Shown here: in pieces, positions 52,968 through 62,061 of the stretch | How positions within the stretch are numbered: position 1 is the stretch's first letter | Layout: each line of letters begins with the position of its first letter | DNA from: Hydrogenophaga crassostreae | Lineage (GTDB): Bacteria > Pseudomonadota > Gammaproteobacteria > Burkholderiales > Burkholderiaceae_C | NCBI RefSeq assembly: GCF_001761385.1 | Contig: NZ_CP017476.1 | Span: 4,391,501-4,455,500 of the forward strand | Direction: 5' to 3' | DNA length: 64,000 bases | Notes under the pieces: generated by a model | What the model saw: only the letters and a program-made list of their open reading frames with translations | Databases searched by the model: none | What the model was told of the DNA's origin: nothing | Program-made: the position numbers and the translations under genes

Positions 52968-54833
52968 ATGCGCAGCCTGTTTGGCAACCTGCACCCAACA
53001 TCTGGTTTGCTGCCGTTGAGTGACCAGCCACAGCGCCATGTGGCCAAAGGTTCGGCATGGCTCTGGGCCTTGGTGTGCCTGGCCGCCGGTGCGGTTCAGG
53101 CCGCTTCGCTCGCCTGGCCCCCGCAAGCCTGGGCCTGGCCCGCCACCTCTCCAGGGGCGCCCAGCGGCCTGTGGCAAGTTGTCTCCCTGGCCGTGCTCGT
53201 GCTCGCGTTGCTGCGTGCCCAGCGCGTCGGGCAGGCCGCGTGGCGCGGCTGGCTGTTTGCCTGGAGCTGGCTGGCCTGCACGTTTTCCTGGCTGTTCGTT
53301 TCCATGCATACCTACGGCGGACTCGCCGACTGGATGGCCGTGCTGGCCGTGCTGGCGCTGGCTGGCGGCATGGCGCTGTTCTACGCCGGAGCCGCTTGCG
53401 CCATGGCCATACTGGCGCCACGGTCCCGAGGCGGACAGGTGTTGCTGTTTGCTGCCTTGTGGACCATGGCCGAGCTGGCCCGGGGCAGCTGGTTCACAGG
53501 CTTGCCGTGGGGCGCAGGCGGCTATGCACAAGCCGATACCATGAGTGGGCTGGCGCCGTGGGTCGGTGTATACGGCATGGGCGCGCTGGCAGCCATGCTG
53601 GCCTATGCACTGGCCATCGCGGTTCATTGGCTGCCATTGCCCTTCTTGGGCGCAACGCCACATGGACTGGCCCGACTTTCCCGCCCTTCTTTCGCCACCA
53701 GATGGCTCAATCGGGCAGTGGCGCTGGCGCTGGTGGCGCTGCTCGTGGGCCTTCAGTGGAATCACCGCTGGCAAGACGCTGCGTTGGCGGAAACAAGCTC
53801 CACTGGCGACCTGAATGTGTGGCTGCTGCAAGGCAACATCGCGCAGAACGAGAAGTTTGAAACCGGCACCGGCGTGGCCCAGGCACTGGCCTGGTATCCA
53901 CAACAAATTGCCGACGCCCAGGCCGCAGTCAAACGCCGGGCCGCCAACGCACCCCAGCTGGTCGTGGCCCCCGAGACCGCCATTCCCATGCTGCCGCAAC
54001 AACTGTCGGCCGACGCATTCTGGCGTCCCTTCCTGCGCCACATTGCCGACCAGCCCGAAGCACAACCAGAACAAAGCATGGCGGTACTGGTGGGTTTGCC
54101 GCTTGGCGCCTTTGAAACCGGCTACACCAACTCCGCCTGGGGCATCACCAGCGAAACCGCGGGCCGCGCCATGGGCTTGATCGCTGACGCACCCGACGGC
54201 AGCTACCTGCAACCCGGCGGCGGCAACTACCCGGGCGCAGGCTTTTACCGCTACAGCAAACACCACCTGGTGCCGTTTGGCGAGTTCATTCCCCCGTGGT
54301 TCCGCTGGTTCACGGACCTGATGCATATTCCGCTGGGTGACTTCGCAAGAGGGGCCACTGTTCAACCGCCGTGGGCCCTTGCTGGTCAGCGCGTCGCTCC
54401 CAATATTTGTTATGAAGACTTGTTCGGCGAAGAGCTGGCCGCGTCCTTCAGGGTATCGGAAGAGGCACCCACGGTGCTCGTGAACCTGAGCAACATCGCC
54501 TGGTTCGGCGACATGTCGGCCACCGACCAGCACCTGCAGATCTCACGCCTGCGCGCCATGGAGCTGGGTCGCCCCATGTTGCGAGCCACCAATACCGGCG
54601 CCACGGCGGTCATTGATCACCGCGGCACGGTCACCCACCTCCTCCCCCGCACCACGCAAGGCCGCCTGGAGGCCCAGACGCAAGGACGAAGCGGGCTCAC
54701 GCCGTTTGCCCAATGGGCAGGCACCTTCGGTTTATGGCCAGCCTGGGCACTGTGCGGCGGCGTCTTGCTGATGGCCTTGCTGGCCAAGCTGCTTCGCTAC
54801 ACCCTCGCTTCCGCCAAGCCCCGGCGGGGCTGA
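52968..54833 (+). CDS. lnt: apolipoprotein N-acyltransferase
   Basis: A 621-residue inner-membrane enzyme that N-acylates the lipobox cysteine of lipoproteins. It is longer than E. coli Lnt (512), with a variable hydrophilic insert and an N-terminal extension. The nitrilase domain contains Glu336 (VAPETAIP), Lys431 (YRYSKHHLVPFGEF) and Cys481 (NICYEDLFGEE), the catalytic triad. About six or seven membrane helices precede it. It starts 8 bp after corC. Confidence 0.95.
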   Translation: MRSLFGNLHPTSGLLPLSDQPQRHVAKGSAWLWALVCLAAGAVQAASLAWPPQAWAWPATSPGAPSGLWQVVSLAVLVLALLRAQRVGQAAWRGWLFAWSWLACTFSWLFVSMHTYGGLADWMAVLAVLALAGGMALFYAGAACAMAILAPRSRGGQVLLFAALWTMAELARGSWFTGLPWGAGGYAQADTMSGLAPWVGVYGMGALAAMLAYALAIAVHWLPLPFLGATPHGLARLSRPSFATRWLNRAVALALVALLVGLQWNHRWQDAALAETSSTGDLNVWLLQGNIAQNEKFETGTGVAQALAWYPQQIADAQAAVKRRAANAPQLVVAPETAIPMLPQQLSADAFWRPFLRHIADQPEAQPEQSMAVLVGLPLGAFETGYTNSAWGITSETAGRAMGLIADAPDGSYLQPGGGNYPGAGFYRYSKHHLVPFGEFIPPWFRWFTDLMHIPLGDFARGATVQPPWALAGQRVAPNICYEDLFGEELAASFRVSEEAPTVLVNLSNIAWFGDMSATDQHLQISRLRAMELGRPMLRATNTGATAVIDHRGTVTHLLPRTTQGRLEAQTQGRSGLTPFAQWAGTFGLWPAWALCGGVLLMALLAKLLRYTLASAKPRRG

Positions 54834-55002
54834 AGAAGCTCCGGCTCGATCACCACCCCGGGCGCTTGCCTGCGCCGATTGGTCCTGCCCCGTAAAATCG
54901 ACTGTTCCGTCGCGACCAGCCAGGGTGGCGACCCACTCCTTTTCTCAATAAGCGCGGCCCGCCCACGGGGCCCGCGCAAATGCCGACAACGACGCCGACA
55001 CC

Positions 55003-55935
55003 ATGTTGACCTTTCAGCAAATCATTTTGAAACTGCAGTCCTATTGGGATGCACAAGGCTGCGCTCTGCTTCAGCCCATCGACATGGAAGTCGGCGCCGG
55101 CACCAGCCACACCGCCACCTTTCTGCGCGCACTCGGCCCCGAGCCGTGGAAGGCCGCCTACGTGCAGCCCAGCCGCCGCCCCAAGGACGGCCGTTACGGC
55201 GAAAACCCCAACCGCCTGCAGCACTACTACCAATACCAGGTGGTGCTCAAGCCAGCGCCGGCCAACATTCTCGAGCTGTACCTCGGTTCACTCGAAGCGC
55301 TGGGCTTCGACCTGAAGAAGAACGACATCCGATTCGTGGAAGACGACTGGGAAAACCCCACGCTGGGGGCCTGGGGCCTGGGCTGGGAAGTCTGGCTCAA
55401 CGGGATGGAAGTCACGCAGTTCACCTATTTCCAGCAGGTGGGCGGCATCGACTGCAAACCCGCCACCGGCGAAATCACCTACGGCCTGGAGCGCCTGGCC
55501 ATGTACTTGCAGGGCGTGGACAACGTCTACAACCTGAAGTGGACCGACACGCTGAGCTACGGCGATGTGTACCTGCAAAACGAGAAAGAGCAGTCGGCAT
55601 ACAACTTCGAACACGCCGACGCCGATTTCCTGTTCACCGCTTTTGCGGCTCACGAAAAGCAGGCCAACCACCTGATCGCATCCGAACTCGCTTTGCCCGC
55701 CTACGAGCAGGTGCTCAAGTGCGCGCACAGCTTCAACCTGCTCGACGCCCGTGGCGCCATCAGCGTGACCGAACGTGCCGCCTACATGGGGCGCATCCGC
55801 GATCTGGCGCGCAAGGTCGCCCGCAGCTACCTCGACAGCCGCGCCCGCCTGGGCTTCCCGATGGCGCCGAAAGCCTGGAGCGAAGAAGTGCTGGCCGAGA
55901 TGGCCAAAGCCGAACAAAAAAAGAAGGCCGCCTGA
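55003..55935 (+). CDS. glyQ: glycine-tRNA ligase alpha subunit
   Basis: A 310-residue class II synthetase catalytic subunit. FQQIILKLQSYWDAQGCALL, EVGAGTSHTATFLRALGPEP and GRYGENPNRLQHYYQYQVVL are the conserved start. It acts with GlyS as an alpha2beta2 complex to charge tRNA-Gly. Length matches the family. It is followed by glyS after 18 bp. Confidence 0.97.
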   Translation: MLTFQQIILKLQSYWDAQGCALLQPIDMEVGAGTSHTATFLRALGPEPWKAAYVQPSRRPKDGRYGENPNRLQHYYQYQVVLKPAPANILELYLGSLEALGFDLKKNDIRFVEDDWENPTLGAWGLGWEVWLNGMEVTQFTYFQQVGGIDCKPATGEITYGLERLAMYLQGVDNVYNLKWTDTLSYGDVYLQNEKEQSAYNFEHADADFLFTAFAAHEKQANHLIASELALPAYEQVLKCAHSFNLLDARGAISVTERAAYMGRIRDLARKVARSYLDSRARLGFPMAPKAWSEEVLAEMAKAEQKKKAA

Positions 55936-55953
55936 GCGAGCGCAGAGAACACC

Positions 55954-58089
55954 ATGACGACCCAAAACCTCCTCGTAGAACTGTTTGTCGAAGAGCTGCC
56001 CCCCAAGGCGCTCAAGAAGCTGGGCGATGCCTTCGCCCAGGTGTTGGCCGACCAGCTCAAAGCCCAAGGTCTGGCCAGCGCTGACGCCGCCGTGACCGCC
56101 TTCGCTTCGCCTCGCCGCCTGGCCGTGCATGTGACCGGCGTGGCCGATCGTGCGGCCGACAAAGCCGTGTCGCAAAAACTCATGCCCGTGAGCGTGGGCC
56201 TCACCGCCGATGGCCAGGCCACCCCTGCGCTGCTCAAACGCCTGGGCGCGCTCGGTGCCGATGCTTCCGTTGTGCCCAGCCTGAAGCGCGCGCCCGATGG
56301 CAAGGCCGAAGCCTTGTTTTTCGACAGCATCGCGCCCGGCGTGGCGCTCGCCCCCGGCCTGCAAAAAGCGCTGGACGAAGCCTTGGCCAAGCTGCCCATT
56401 CCCAAGGTCATGACCTACCAGCTGGAAACCGACTGTGAGCAGCCCGGCTGGAGCAGCGTGCAGTTCGTGCGCCCGGCGCACGGTCTGGTGGCTTTGCACG
56501 GCAGCACGGTCGTGCCCCTCAAGGTGCTGGGTCTGACCTCCGGCAACAGTACCCACGGCCACCGCTTCGAAGCCGCTGTGGACCCGGTGGTCTTGAAAGA
56601 CGCCGACAGCTACGCCGCCACGCTGTTGCAAGACGGCTCGGTGATCGCATCGTTTGAAGCGCGCAAGGCCGAGATCGCACGCCAGCTCGCCGCTGCGGCG
56701 GCCAAGCTCGGCGGTGGCTGCCAGCCGATTGAAGACGACGCCCTGCTCGAGGAAGTGACGGCCCTGGTCGAGCGACCCAACGTGCTCACCTGCTCGTTCG
56801 AAACCGAATACCTCGACGTGCCGCAGGAATGCCTGATCCTGACGATGAAGGCCAATCAAAAATACTTCCCGCTGCTGGACGCGCAGGGCAAGCTGACCAA
56901 CCAGTTTCTGGTGGTCAGCAACATCAGCCCGGACGACGCCAGCGCCGTGATCCAGGGCAACGAGCGCGTCGTGCGCCCGCGCCTGGCCGACGCCAAATTC
57001 TTCTTCGACCAGGACCGCAAGAAGACACTGGCCTCGCGCGTCGAAGGCCTGGGCAAGGTGGTTTATCACAACAAGCTGGGCACGCAGGGCGAGCGCGTGG
57101 AGCGCGTGCGCGCCATCGCCAGGGCCATTGGCCAGCAACTGGGCGGCGATGTGTTGGCGAAAAGCGCCGACAGCGCAGCCCAACTGGCCAAGACCGATTT
57201 GCTGACCGACATGGTGGGTGAATTCCCCGAGCTGCAAGGCATCATGGGCGGCTACTACGCACGCTACGATGGCCTCAGCGAAGACATCGCCTTCGCTATC
57301 GAAGACCACTACAAGCCGCGCTTCGCTGGCGACGAGCTGCCACGCAACATGGCGGGTGTGGTCGTGGCGCTGGCCGACAAGCTGGAAACGCTGGTGGGCA
57401 TGTTTGGTATCGGCAACCTGCCCACCGGTGACAAAGACCCGTTTGCGCTGCGGCGGCATGCCCTGGGCGTGATCCGCATGCTGGTGGAAAAGGACTTGGC
57501 ACTGAACCTTGCGGACCTCATCGACATGGCTTCGGTGACGTTCGCTGGCATCAGCGAATTCAAGAAATCAGTGGTGATGGACGAGTTAGAAGGCAAGTTC
57601 ATCTTCGACCGCCTCGCGGGTAGCCTTCGTGAACAGGGAGCAAGCGCTCAAGAGGTTGATGCTGTGCTCGCCCTTCGCCCCCAACGCCTGGCCGAAGTGA
57701 GTCAGCGCCTGAACGCCGTGCGCGCCTTCGCGGCCTTGGCCGAAGCGCCTGCGCTGGCTGCGGCCAACAAGCGCATTGGCAACATCCTGAAAAAATCGGA
57801 AGGCGAGGGCGCTGCGGTTGACGCGAGCCTGTTCGTGGAAGCGGCAGAGAAAGATCTCTACGCCGCCATGCAGGCCACGGTGCCTGTCGCCAACGGCCAG
57901 TTCGACGCGGGTGACTACACCAACAGCTTGCAGACGCTGGCCGCCTTGCGCACGCCGGTCGATGCTTTCTTTGATGGCGTGATGGTGAACGCAGAAGACC
58001 CCAAACTCAAGGCCAACCGCCTGGGCTTGCTGAAGCAATTGCACGAAGCCATGAACCGCGTGGCCGACCTCTCGCGTCTGGCCTCATGA
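55954..58089 (+). CDS. glyS: glycine-tRNA ligase beta subunit
   Basis: A 711-residue beta subunit of glycyl-tRNA synthetase. The start NLLVELFVEELPPKALKKLG, MTYQLETDCEQPGWSSVQFVRPAHG and FEAIVVL-like repeats are typical, with HD-like and anticodon-binding regions following. It binds the tRNA anticodon side. It is the second gene of glyQS, with gmhB and plsC downstream. Confidence 0.96.
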   Translation: MTTQNLLVELFVEELPPKALKKLGDAFAQVLADQLKAQGLASADAAVTAFASPRRLAVHVTGVADRAADKAVSQKLMPVSVGLTADGQATPALLKRLGALGADASVVPSLKRAPDGKAEALFFDSIAPGVALAPGLQKALDEALAKLPIPKVMTYQLETDCEQPGWSSVQFVRPAHGLVALHGSTVVPLKVLGLTSGNSTHGHRFEAAVDPVVLKDADSYAATLLQDGSVIASFEARKAEIARQLAAAAAKLGGGCQPIEDDALLEEVTALVERPNVLTCSFETEYLDVPQECLILTMKANQKYFPLLDAQGKLTNQFLVVSNISPDDASAVIQGNERVVRPRLADAKFFFDQDRKKTLASRVEGLGKVVYHNKLGTQGERVERVRAIARAIGQQLGGDVLAKSADSAAQLAKTDLLTDMVGEFPELQGIMGGYYARYDGLSEDIAFAIEDHYKPRFAGDELPRNMAGVVVALADKLETLVGMFGIGNLPTGDKDPFALRRHALGVIRMLVEKDLALNLADLIDMASVTFAGISEFKKSVVMDELEGKFIFDRLAGSLREQGASAQEVDAVLALRPQRLAEVSQRLNAVRAFAALAEAPALAAANKRIGNILKKSEGEGAAVDASLFVEAAEKDLYAAMQATVPVANGQFDAGDYTNSLQTLAALRTPVDAFFDGVMVNAEDPKLKANRLGLLKQLHEAMNRVADLSRLAS

Positions 58090-58091
58090 AA

Positions 58092-58200
58092 CCCCCACGC
58101 TCCACCGCTGCGGGGGTCGCTGCCCCGAGACTGGAGAGGGCCCCGGCCTTCGCCGGGTACGGGGGGGCGGCCCTGCGCTGCGGCCCTGTCCTTCAGTGGA
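58092..58200 (+). repeat. dispersed repeat after glyS, second type
   Basis: CCCCCACGCTCC...CTGCG (58092-58112) is the second copy of the unit at 699-719. ACCCCC (58091-58096) and GGGGGT (58112-58117) can pair around it. It is followed by a C/G-rich stretch containing CCCCGGCCTTCGCCGG. This fills the whole glyS-gmhB gap of 118 bp. Confidence 0.6.
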
Positions 58201-58207
58201 GTAATCC

Positions 58208-58792
58208 ATGAAACTGCTCATCCTCGACCGCGACGGCACGCTCAACCGCAGCCGCGATGACCACGTGGCTTCGGCCGATGAGTGGGAGGCTTTGCCAGGC
58301 GCACTGGAGGCCGTGGCGCGGTTGAACCAGGGTGGCTGGCGGGTGGTTTTGGCGACCAACCAGAGCGGCATTGGCCGAGGCCTGTTCGACATGGCTTCGC
58401 TCAACGCCATTCACGCCAAGATGCACCGCCAGCTGGCCGTCGCCGGCGCCCGCGTGGACGCGGTGTTTTTCTGCCCTCATGCGCCCGAAGACGGCTGCCA
58501 CTGCCGCAAACCGGAGCCCGGTCTGTTTGAACAGGTGGGCTCGCGCTACGGCATCCCCTTGTCCACGGTTCCGGTAGCGGGCAATGCTTTGCGCCATGTA
58601 CAGGCCGGTACCGCAGCGGGTTGCCCGTCTCATTTGCTGCTCACCGGTCAATCGGAGCACCTGCGTGACTTTCAAGGGGGCGTGCCAGAGGCGGGCATCA
58701 AGGGCATGGACGCCAGCATCATGGTGCACCTCGACTTGCCAGCCTTCGCCGACTGGCTGCTCAGTCAGCCAGAAGCCGTTGCCGTCACCTGA
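58208..58792 (+). CDS. gmhB: D-glycero-beta-D-manno-heptose 1,7-bisphosphate 7-phosphatase
   Basis: A 194-residue HAD phosphatase in the ADP-heptose pathway for LPS core synthesis. HAD motif I is LDRDGTLN at about 5-12, motif II is in ATNQSGIGRG, and the zinc-site Cys/His cluster is in CPHAPEDGCHCRKPEPGLF. GGAG lies seven bases before the ATG. It is next to plsC. Confidence 0.92.
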   Translation: MKLLILDRDGTLNRSRDDHVASADEWEALPGALEAVARLNQGGWRVVLATNQSGIGRGLFDMASLNAIHAKMHRQLAVAGARVDAVFFCPHAPEDGCHCRKPEPGLFEQVGSRYGIPLSTVPVAGNALRHVQAGTAAGCPSHLLLTGQSEHLRDFQGGVPEAGIKGMDASIMVHLDLPAFADWLLSQPEAVAVT

Positions 58793-58856
58793 AACGCCGC
58801 CCCCACACCCCCTCAACGGCACCGATTCCCGCTCAAACCCAGCGCACCGCTCACCC

Positions 58857-59618
58857 ATGAAAATTGTCAATTTCCTGCGTTCCGTTTTGCACCTCCTGTT
58901 CATGGCGATCACGGTGATTCCCTGGGCATTGGCCGTGATGGTCGCTGCGCCCTTCATGAACAGCACCAAGGTCTACTGGATGTGCGCCCGCTGGCTCAAG
59001 CTGGCGGTGGACGGTGGCACCGTGATCCTGGGCATCAAGAACAAGGTGATCGGCTTTGAGAATTTGCCAGTAGGCGACAAGGCCCCGGCGGTCCTGCTGG
59101 TGAAACACCAGTCGCTCTGGGAAACGTTTTGCATGGCCGCCTTGATGCCCCATCCGCTGGCGTTCGTGTTCAAGAAAGAACTGCTGAAGGTGCCTTTTTT
59201 TGGCTGGGCCATGGCGCGCATGGACATGATCCACATCGACCGTGCCGACGGTGCACGGGCCTTCATCAAGGTGGTGCAACAGGGCCAGCGCCTGCTTGAC
59301 CAGGGCACCTGGGTGATCATGTTTCCCGAAGGCACGCGAATCGAGCGCGGCCAGAAAGGCAACTACAAGAGCGGCGGCACGCGGCTGGCGATTCGCACTG
59401 GCGCGCCGGTGATTCCAATTGCCGTGACCTCGGCCAAATGCTGGCCGAAAAAAGCGTTCATCAAAACCCCTGGCACCGTGGAGTTTTCCATCGGCAAACC
59501 GATTTCGAGCGAAGGCCGTGAACCGGACGAGCTGATGAAAGAGGTAGAAGACTGGATCGAAGCAGAAATGCATCGCCTCGACCCCGCAGCATATGTCCCC
59601 CCCCGCGCCACGCCATAG
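58857..59618 (+). CDS. plsC: 1-acyl-sn-glycerol-3-phosphate acyltransferase
   Basis: A 253-residue membrane acyltransferase making phosphatidic acid from lysophosphatidic acid. One or two N-terminal helices (about 8-32) are followed by KHQSLWET, in which the usual HX4D is HX4E, FKKELLKVPFFGWAM and FPEGTRIE. The start MKIVNFLRSVLHLLF at 58857 was chosen over a longer frame overlapping gmhB. It lies 64 bp after gmhB. Confidence 0.9.
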   Translation: MKIVNFLRSVLHLLFMAITVIPWALAVMVAAPFMNSTKVYWMCARWLKLAVDGGTVILGIKNKVIGFENLPVGDKAPAVLLVKHQSLWETFCMAALMPHPLAFVFKKELLKVPFFGWAMARMDMIHIDRADGARAFIKVVQQGQRLLDQGTWVIMFPEGTRIERGQKGNYKSGGTRLAIRTGAPVIPIAVTSAKCWPKKAFIKTPGTVEFSIGKPISSEGREPDELMKEVEDWIEAEMHRLDPAAYVPPRATP

Positions 59619-59690
59619 GCGTGTCACCCCCCAGGGGGCAACGCTGGCCGACCGGCGGAGCCGGATCGACGGCGTTCTGGGTTTGGCTTC
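59609..59690 (-). repeat. dispersed palindromic repeat, copy 2
   Basis: 59627-59679 is the inverted copy of 469-523: a C-run with AGGGGG, then GGCAACGCTGGCCGACCGGC, GGAGCCGG and CGGCGTTCTG. Just before it, CACGCC-ATA-GGCGTG (59609-59623) is a hairpin across the plsC stop codon. It occupies the plsC-metallopeptidase gap. Confidence 0.65.
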
Positions 59691-59745
59691 CGCTCATTGG
59701 CTTGGCGTTTTGTTGATTTAGACACCTGGATCACACCTTTCTGGC

Positions 59746-60678
59746 ATGAAGCAGTTGTTGCAAATGGCGTTTGATTTTTTGGGTGGACCGGATCCGGTGT
59801 TGCCTGGGAAGTTGTCTGCGCCAAAGGCCACGCCATCGCCAGAACCCACGCCTTCTCCCGAGCCACGCGACCCCAGTGCGCCACCGGCGCTGCCGCTGTC
59901 CGATGTGTTCCAGCCCGCCACCTGGCACCACCCCCGCGCCAACCGTCTGATCATGTTGGGTGAAGTGGAGGTGGCTTACGAATTCAAGCGGGGCAAGCGC
60001 AAGACCATTGGCTTGTCGGTGGGCAAGGACGGCCTCACCGTCAGCGCGCCGCGCTGGTCACCGGTAGGTGAGGTGGAGGCGCTGATCCGCAACAAATCGG
60101 CCTGGGTGCTGGAGAAGCTGCAAAAGGCCCATGAACGGGTGGGCGAGATGGCGCAGGCGAAAACGGTGTGGGCCGATGGCGCGGAGTTCGACTATCTGGG
60201 CGAGCGCGTGCGCCTGTTGCTGGACCCGGCGCAGGCATCTTCTCACGCGAGCGCCGAGCTGCAAGCCGCCGAAGGCGAAGAAGCCATGCCCACGCTGCGC
60301 CTCGGTGTGGCCGGCAACGCCAGCGAAACCCAGGTGCGCGACGCCGCGCAGGCCTGGCTGATGCGGCAAGCCAAGCGGGTGTTCACCCAGCGGCTCGACC
60401 ATTTCGCGCCGCAGCTGGGCGTGACCTACAGCCGCCTGCGCCTGTCCAGCGCCGGCACCCGCTGGGGCAGCGCCAGCGTGGACGGCACCATTCGCCTCAA
60501 TTGGCGGTTGGTGCATCTGGAGATGAAGATGGTGGACTACGTGGTGGTGCACGAACTCAGCCATTTGCGCCACATGGACCACAGCGCCAACTTCTGGAAC
60601 GTGGTGGCCGAGGTCATGCCCGATCACGCATTGCGCCGCCGCGCGCTCAAACAGTCGGGGCTGGCGCTGGAAGATTGA
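59746..60678 (+). CDS. YgjP-like zinc metallopeptidase (DUF45/SprT-type)
   Basis: A 310-residue cytoplasmic protein of the YgjP/WLM superfamily. RKTIGLSVGKDGLTVSAPRW at about 85 is the N-terminal sheet. The metal site HELSH (269-273) plus a His at 276 or 279 (LRHMDHS) is the thermolysin-like HExxH with the third ligand nearby. RLSSAGTRWGSASVDGTIRLNW is the family's central signature. A Pro/Ala-rich N-terminal insert (about 15-60) is unusual. Function is not known for most members. Confidence 0.85.
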   Translation: MKQLLQMAFDFLGGPDPVLPGKLSAPKATPSPEPTPSPEPRDPSAPPALPLSDVFQPATWHHPRANRLIMLGEVEVAYEFKRGKRKTIGLSVGKDGLTVSAPRWSPVGEVEALIRNKSAWVLEKLQKAHERVGEMAQAKTVWADGAEFDYLGERVRLLLDPAQASSHASAELQAAEGEEAMPTLRLGVAGNASETQVRDAAQAWLMRQAKRVFTQRLDHFAPQLGVTYSRLRLSSAGTRWGSASVDGTIRLNWRLVHLEMKMVDYVVVHELSHLRHMDHSANFWNVVAEVMPDHALRRRALKQSGLALED

Positions 60679-60714
60679 GCAACCGCGTTGCCTTTGAACC
60701 GGCGACAGCCGGGC

Positions 60715-61320
60715 TCAGGCCGAGGCATCCGCCTCGGTGGGCTCGGCGGCATCCTCGGTCGACGTGTCTGGTGGGGTTTCAGAATCCTGTTCGATGGTCT
60801 CCGCCGTCCCGGACTCACCGGGGTCCTCCGCCACGGCCTTCGGTTCGGCGGCTTCAGGAGGCTCCACGGGTTCAGGGGAATCCTCCGGAACCGCTGAATC
60901 GCCGGGACCGCTTGACGATCCCACGCCCTCCTCCCACAGCTGCTCCAGCGTCTGAATCACATCGCGAAGCTTGAAAGGCTGCAACAGCAAACGGCGCACC
61001 TTCAGCGCTTTGAGCTGCCGGGCCAGGTCGGCTGTGCATTCGTGCGCCATCACCACCACCGCGACCTCGGGTCCACAGGGGAAGTCGCCAGCCCGCAACC
61101 GGGTCAGCAACGCCAGTGCTGCCACCTCTTCACCCATGGACAGCACCAAACCACTCAAGCGCCCGGTCCTCAAATGCTGTTCGGCCATGGACACACTGGT
61201 GGCCTGGGTCACCCGCGCCACATTCAGGTCGCGGCACACGGATGCCACCGTTCCCCTGACCGTGTTGTCGGCGTCCACCAACAAAATCTTGGGTGCTTTA
61301 GCAAACGCAGCAATGCTCAC
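60715..61320 (-). CDS. degenerate receiver-domain protein with acidic tail
   Basis: 201 residues. Residues about 10-125 look like a response-regulator receiver: KILLVDADNTVR gives the acidic pocket and LLLQPFKLRDVIQTLEQL the last strand and helix. But the phosphoacceptor position (GLVLSMGEE, about 61) holds Ser-Met instead of Asp, so phosphorylation by the usual route is unlikely. The rest is a Glu/Asp/Pro/Ser-rich disordered tail. The start is GTG at 61320, overlapping the GAF gene stop (GTGA). It may act as a protein-interaction module for the GAF partner. Confidence 0.65.
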   Translation of the reverse strand: MSIAAFAKAPKILLVDADNTVRGTVASVCRDLNVARVTQATSVSMAEQHLRTGRLSGLVLSMGEEVAALALLTRLRAGDFPCGPEVAVVVMAHECTADLARQLKALKVRRLLLQPFKLRDVIQTLEQLWEEGVGSSSGPGDSAVPEDSPEPVEPPEAAEPKAVAEDPGESGTAETIEQDSETPPDTSTEDAAEPTEADASA

Positions 61321-61817
61321 GACAAGGCCTCCTCACGCCGAAACAGTTCCTCAACGACCAGATCGCGCAAACCGCACAGCACGGCCACATCCAGGCGGTC
61401 GAAAGCGCGCGGGCGGCGATCCATCACACACAGGGTGCCGACCACCTGGCCATACGGCAACCGGAGCCCTGCGCCAGCGTAGAAACGCACAAAGGGCTTG
61501 CCGATGACCAGCGGGTTGTCGGCGAAGCGCGGGTCCGCCAGGGCATCAGGGACCACCAGAGGCGTGGACTGGGCCACAGCGTGCCCACAAAACGAAACAT
61601 CCCGAGGGGTTTCGCTGGCCTCCACGCCAAAGTTCGATTTGAACCATTGGCGGTCCTGGTCCACCAGCGAGACCAGGGCCATGGGCACATCAAATTCCTT
61701 GGCGGCAAAGGCCGAAAGGCGGTCGAAACGCTCTTCAGGTGGCGTGTCGAGAATGAGCAGGTCGCGCAACGATTTCAAGCGCTTTTTTTCGTTGTGAGGC
61801 AGGGGTGGTTGGATCAA
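61317..61817 (-). CDS. GAF-domain protein
   Basis: A 166-residue single GAF domain: TPPEERFDRLSAFAAKEFDVPMALVSLVDQDRQWFKSNFG at the start, then DVSFCGHAVAQ and RFYAGAGLRLPYGQVVGTLCVMDRRPRAF, the usual core of small-molecule or redox-sensing GAF domains. The start is TTG at 61817 with GGAG eight bases upstream. It overlaps the degenerate receiver gene downstream by 4 bp, so they are translationally coupled. Ligand unknown. Confidence 0.82.
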   Translation of the reverse strand: MIQPPLPHNEKKRLKSLRDLLILDTPPEERFDRLSAFAAKEFDVPMALVSLVDQDRQWFKSNFGVEASETPRDVSFCGHAVAQSTPLVVPDALADPRFADNPLVIGKPFVRFYAGAGLRLPYGQVVGTLCVMDRRPRAFDRLDVAVLCGLRDLVVEELFRREEALS

Positions 61818-62061
61818 GGTTTACTCCAAAAGGCTGCTGTTTGGTGCCGAACGTGCGCTCACCGGGCCGGCATCGGCCAGCGCGTCGATAGCGAAAGTTC
61901 GTATCTGTTGCATCGGCGGTTGGCGCCAAAACCTGAGCCCGTTTACCCGATTCCCCGAAAATCTGGGGCTTCCACATCACCTTGGCGTCCCACGCCCCCA
62001 GATAAACATAAGCAAATTGCGATATAAGGGAATTTCGATCACGATTCACCGGAGACCGCGC

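Noticed and set aside
54834..55002. T-box riboswitch in front of glyQS
   Set aside because: No T-box core or antiterminator stem could be seen, and T-boxes are not expected in proteobacteria.
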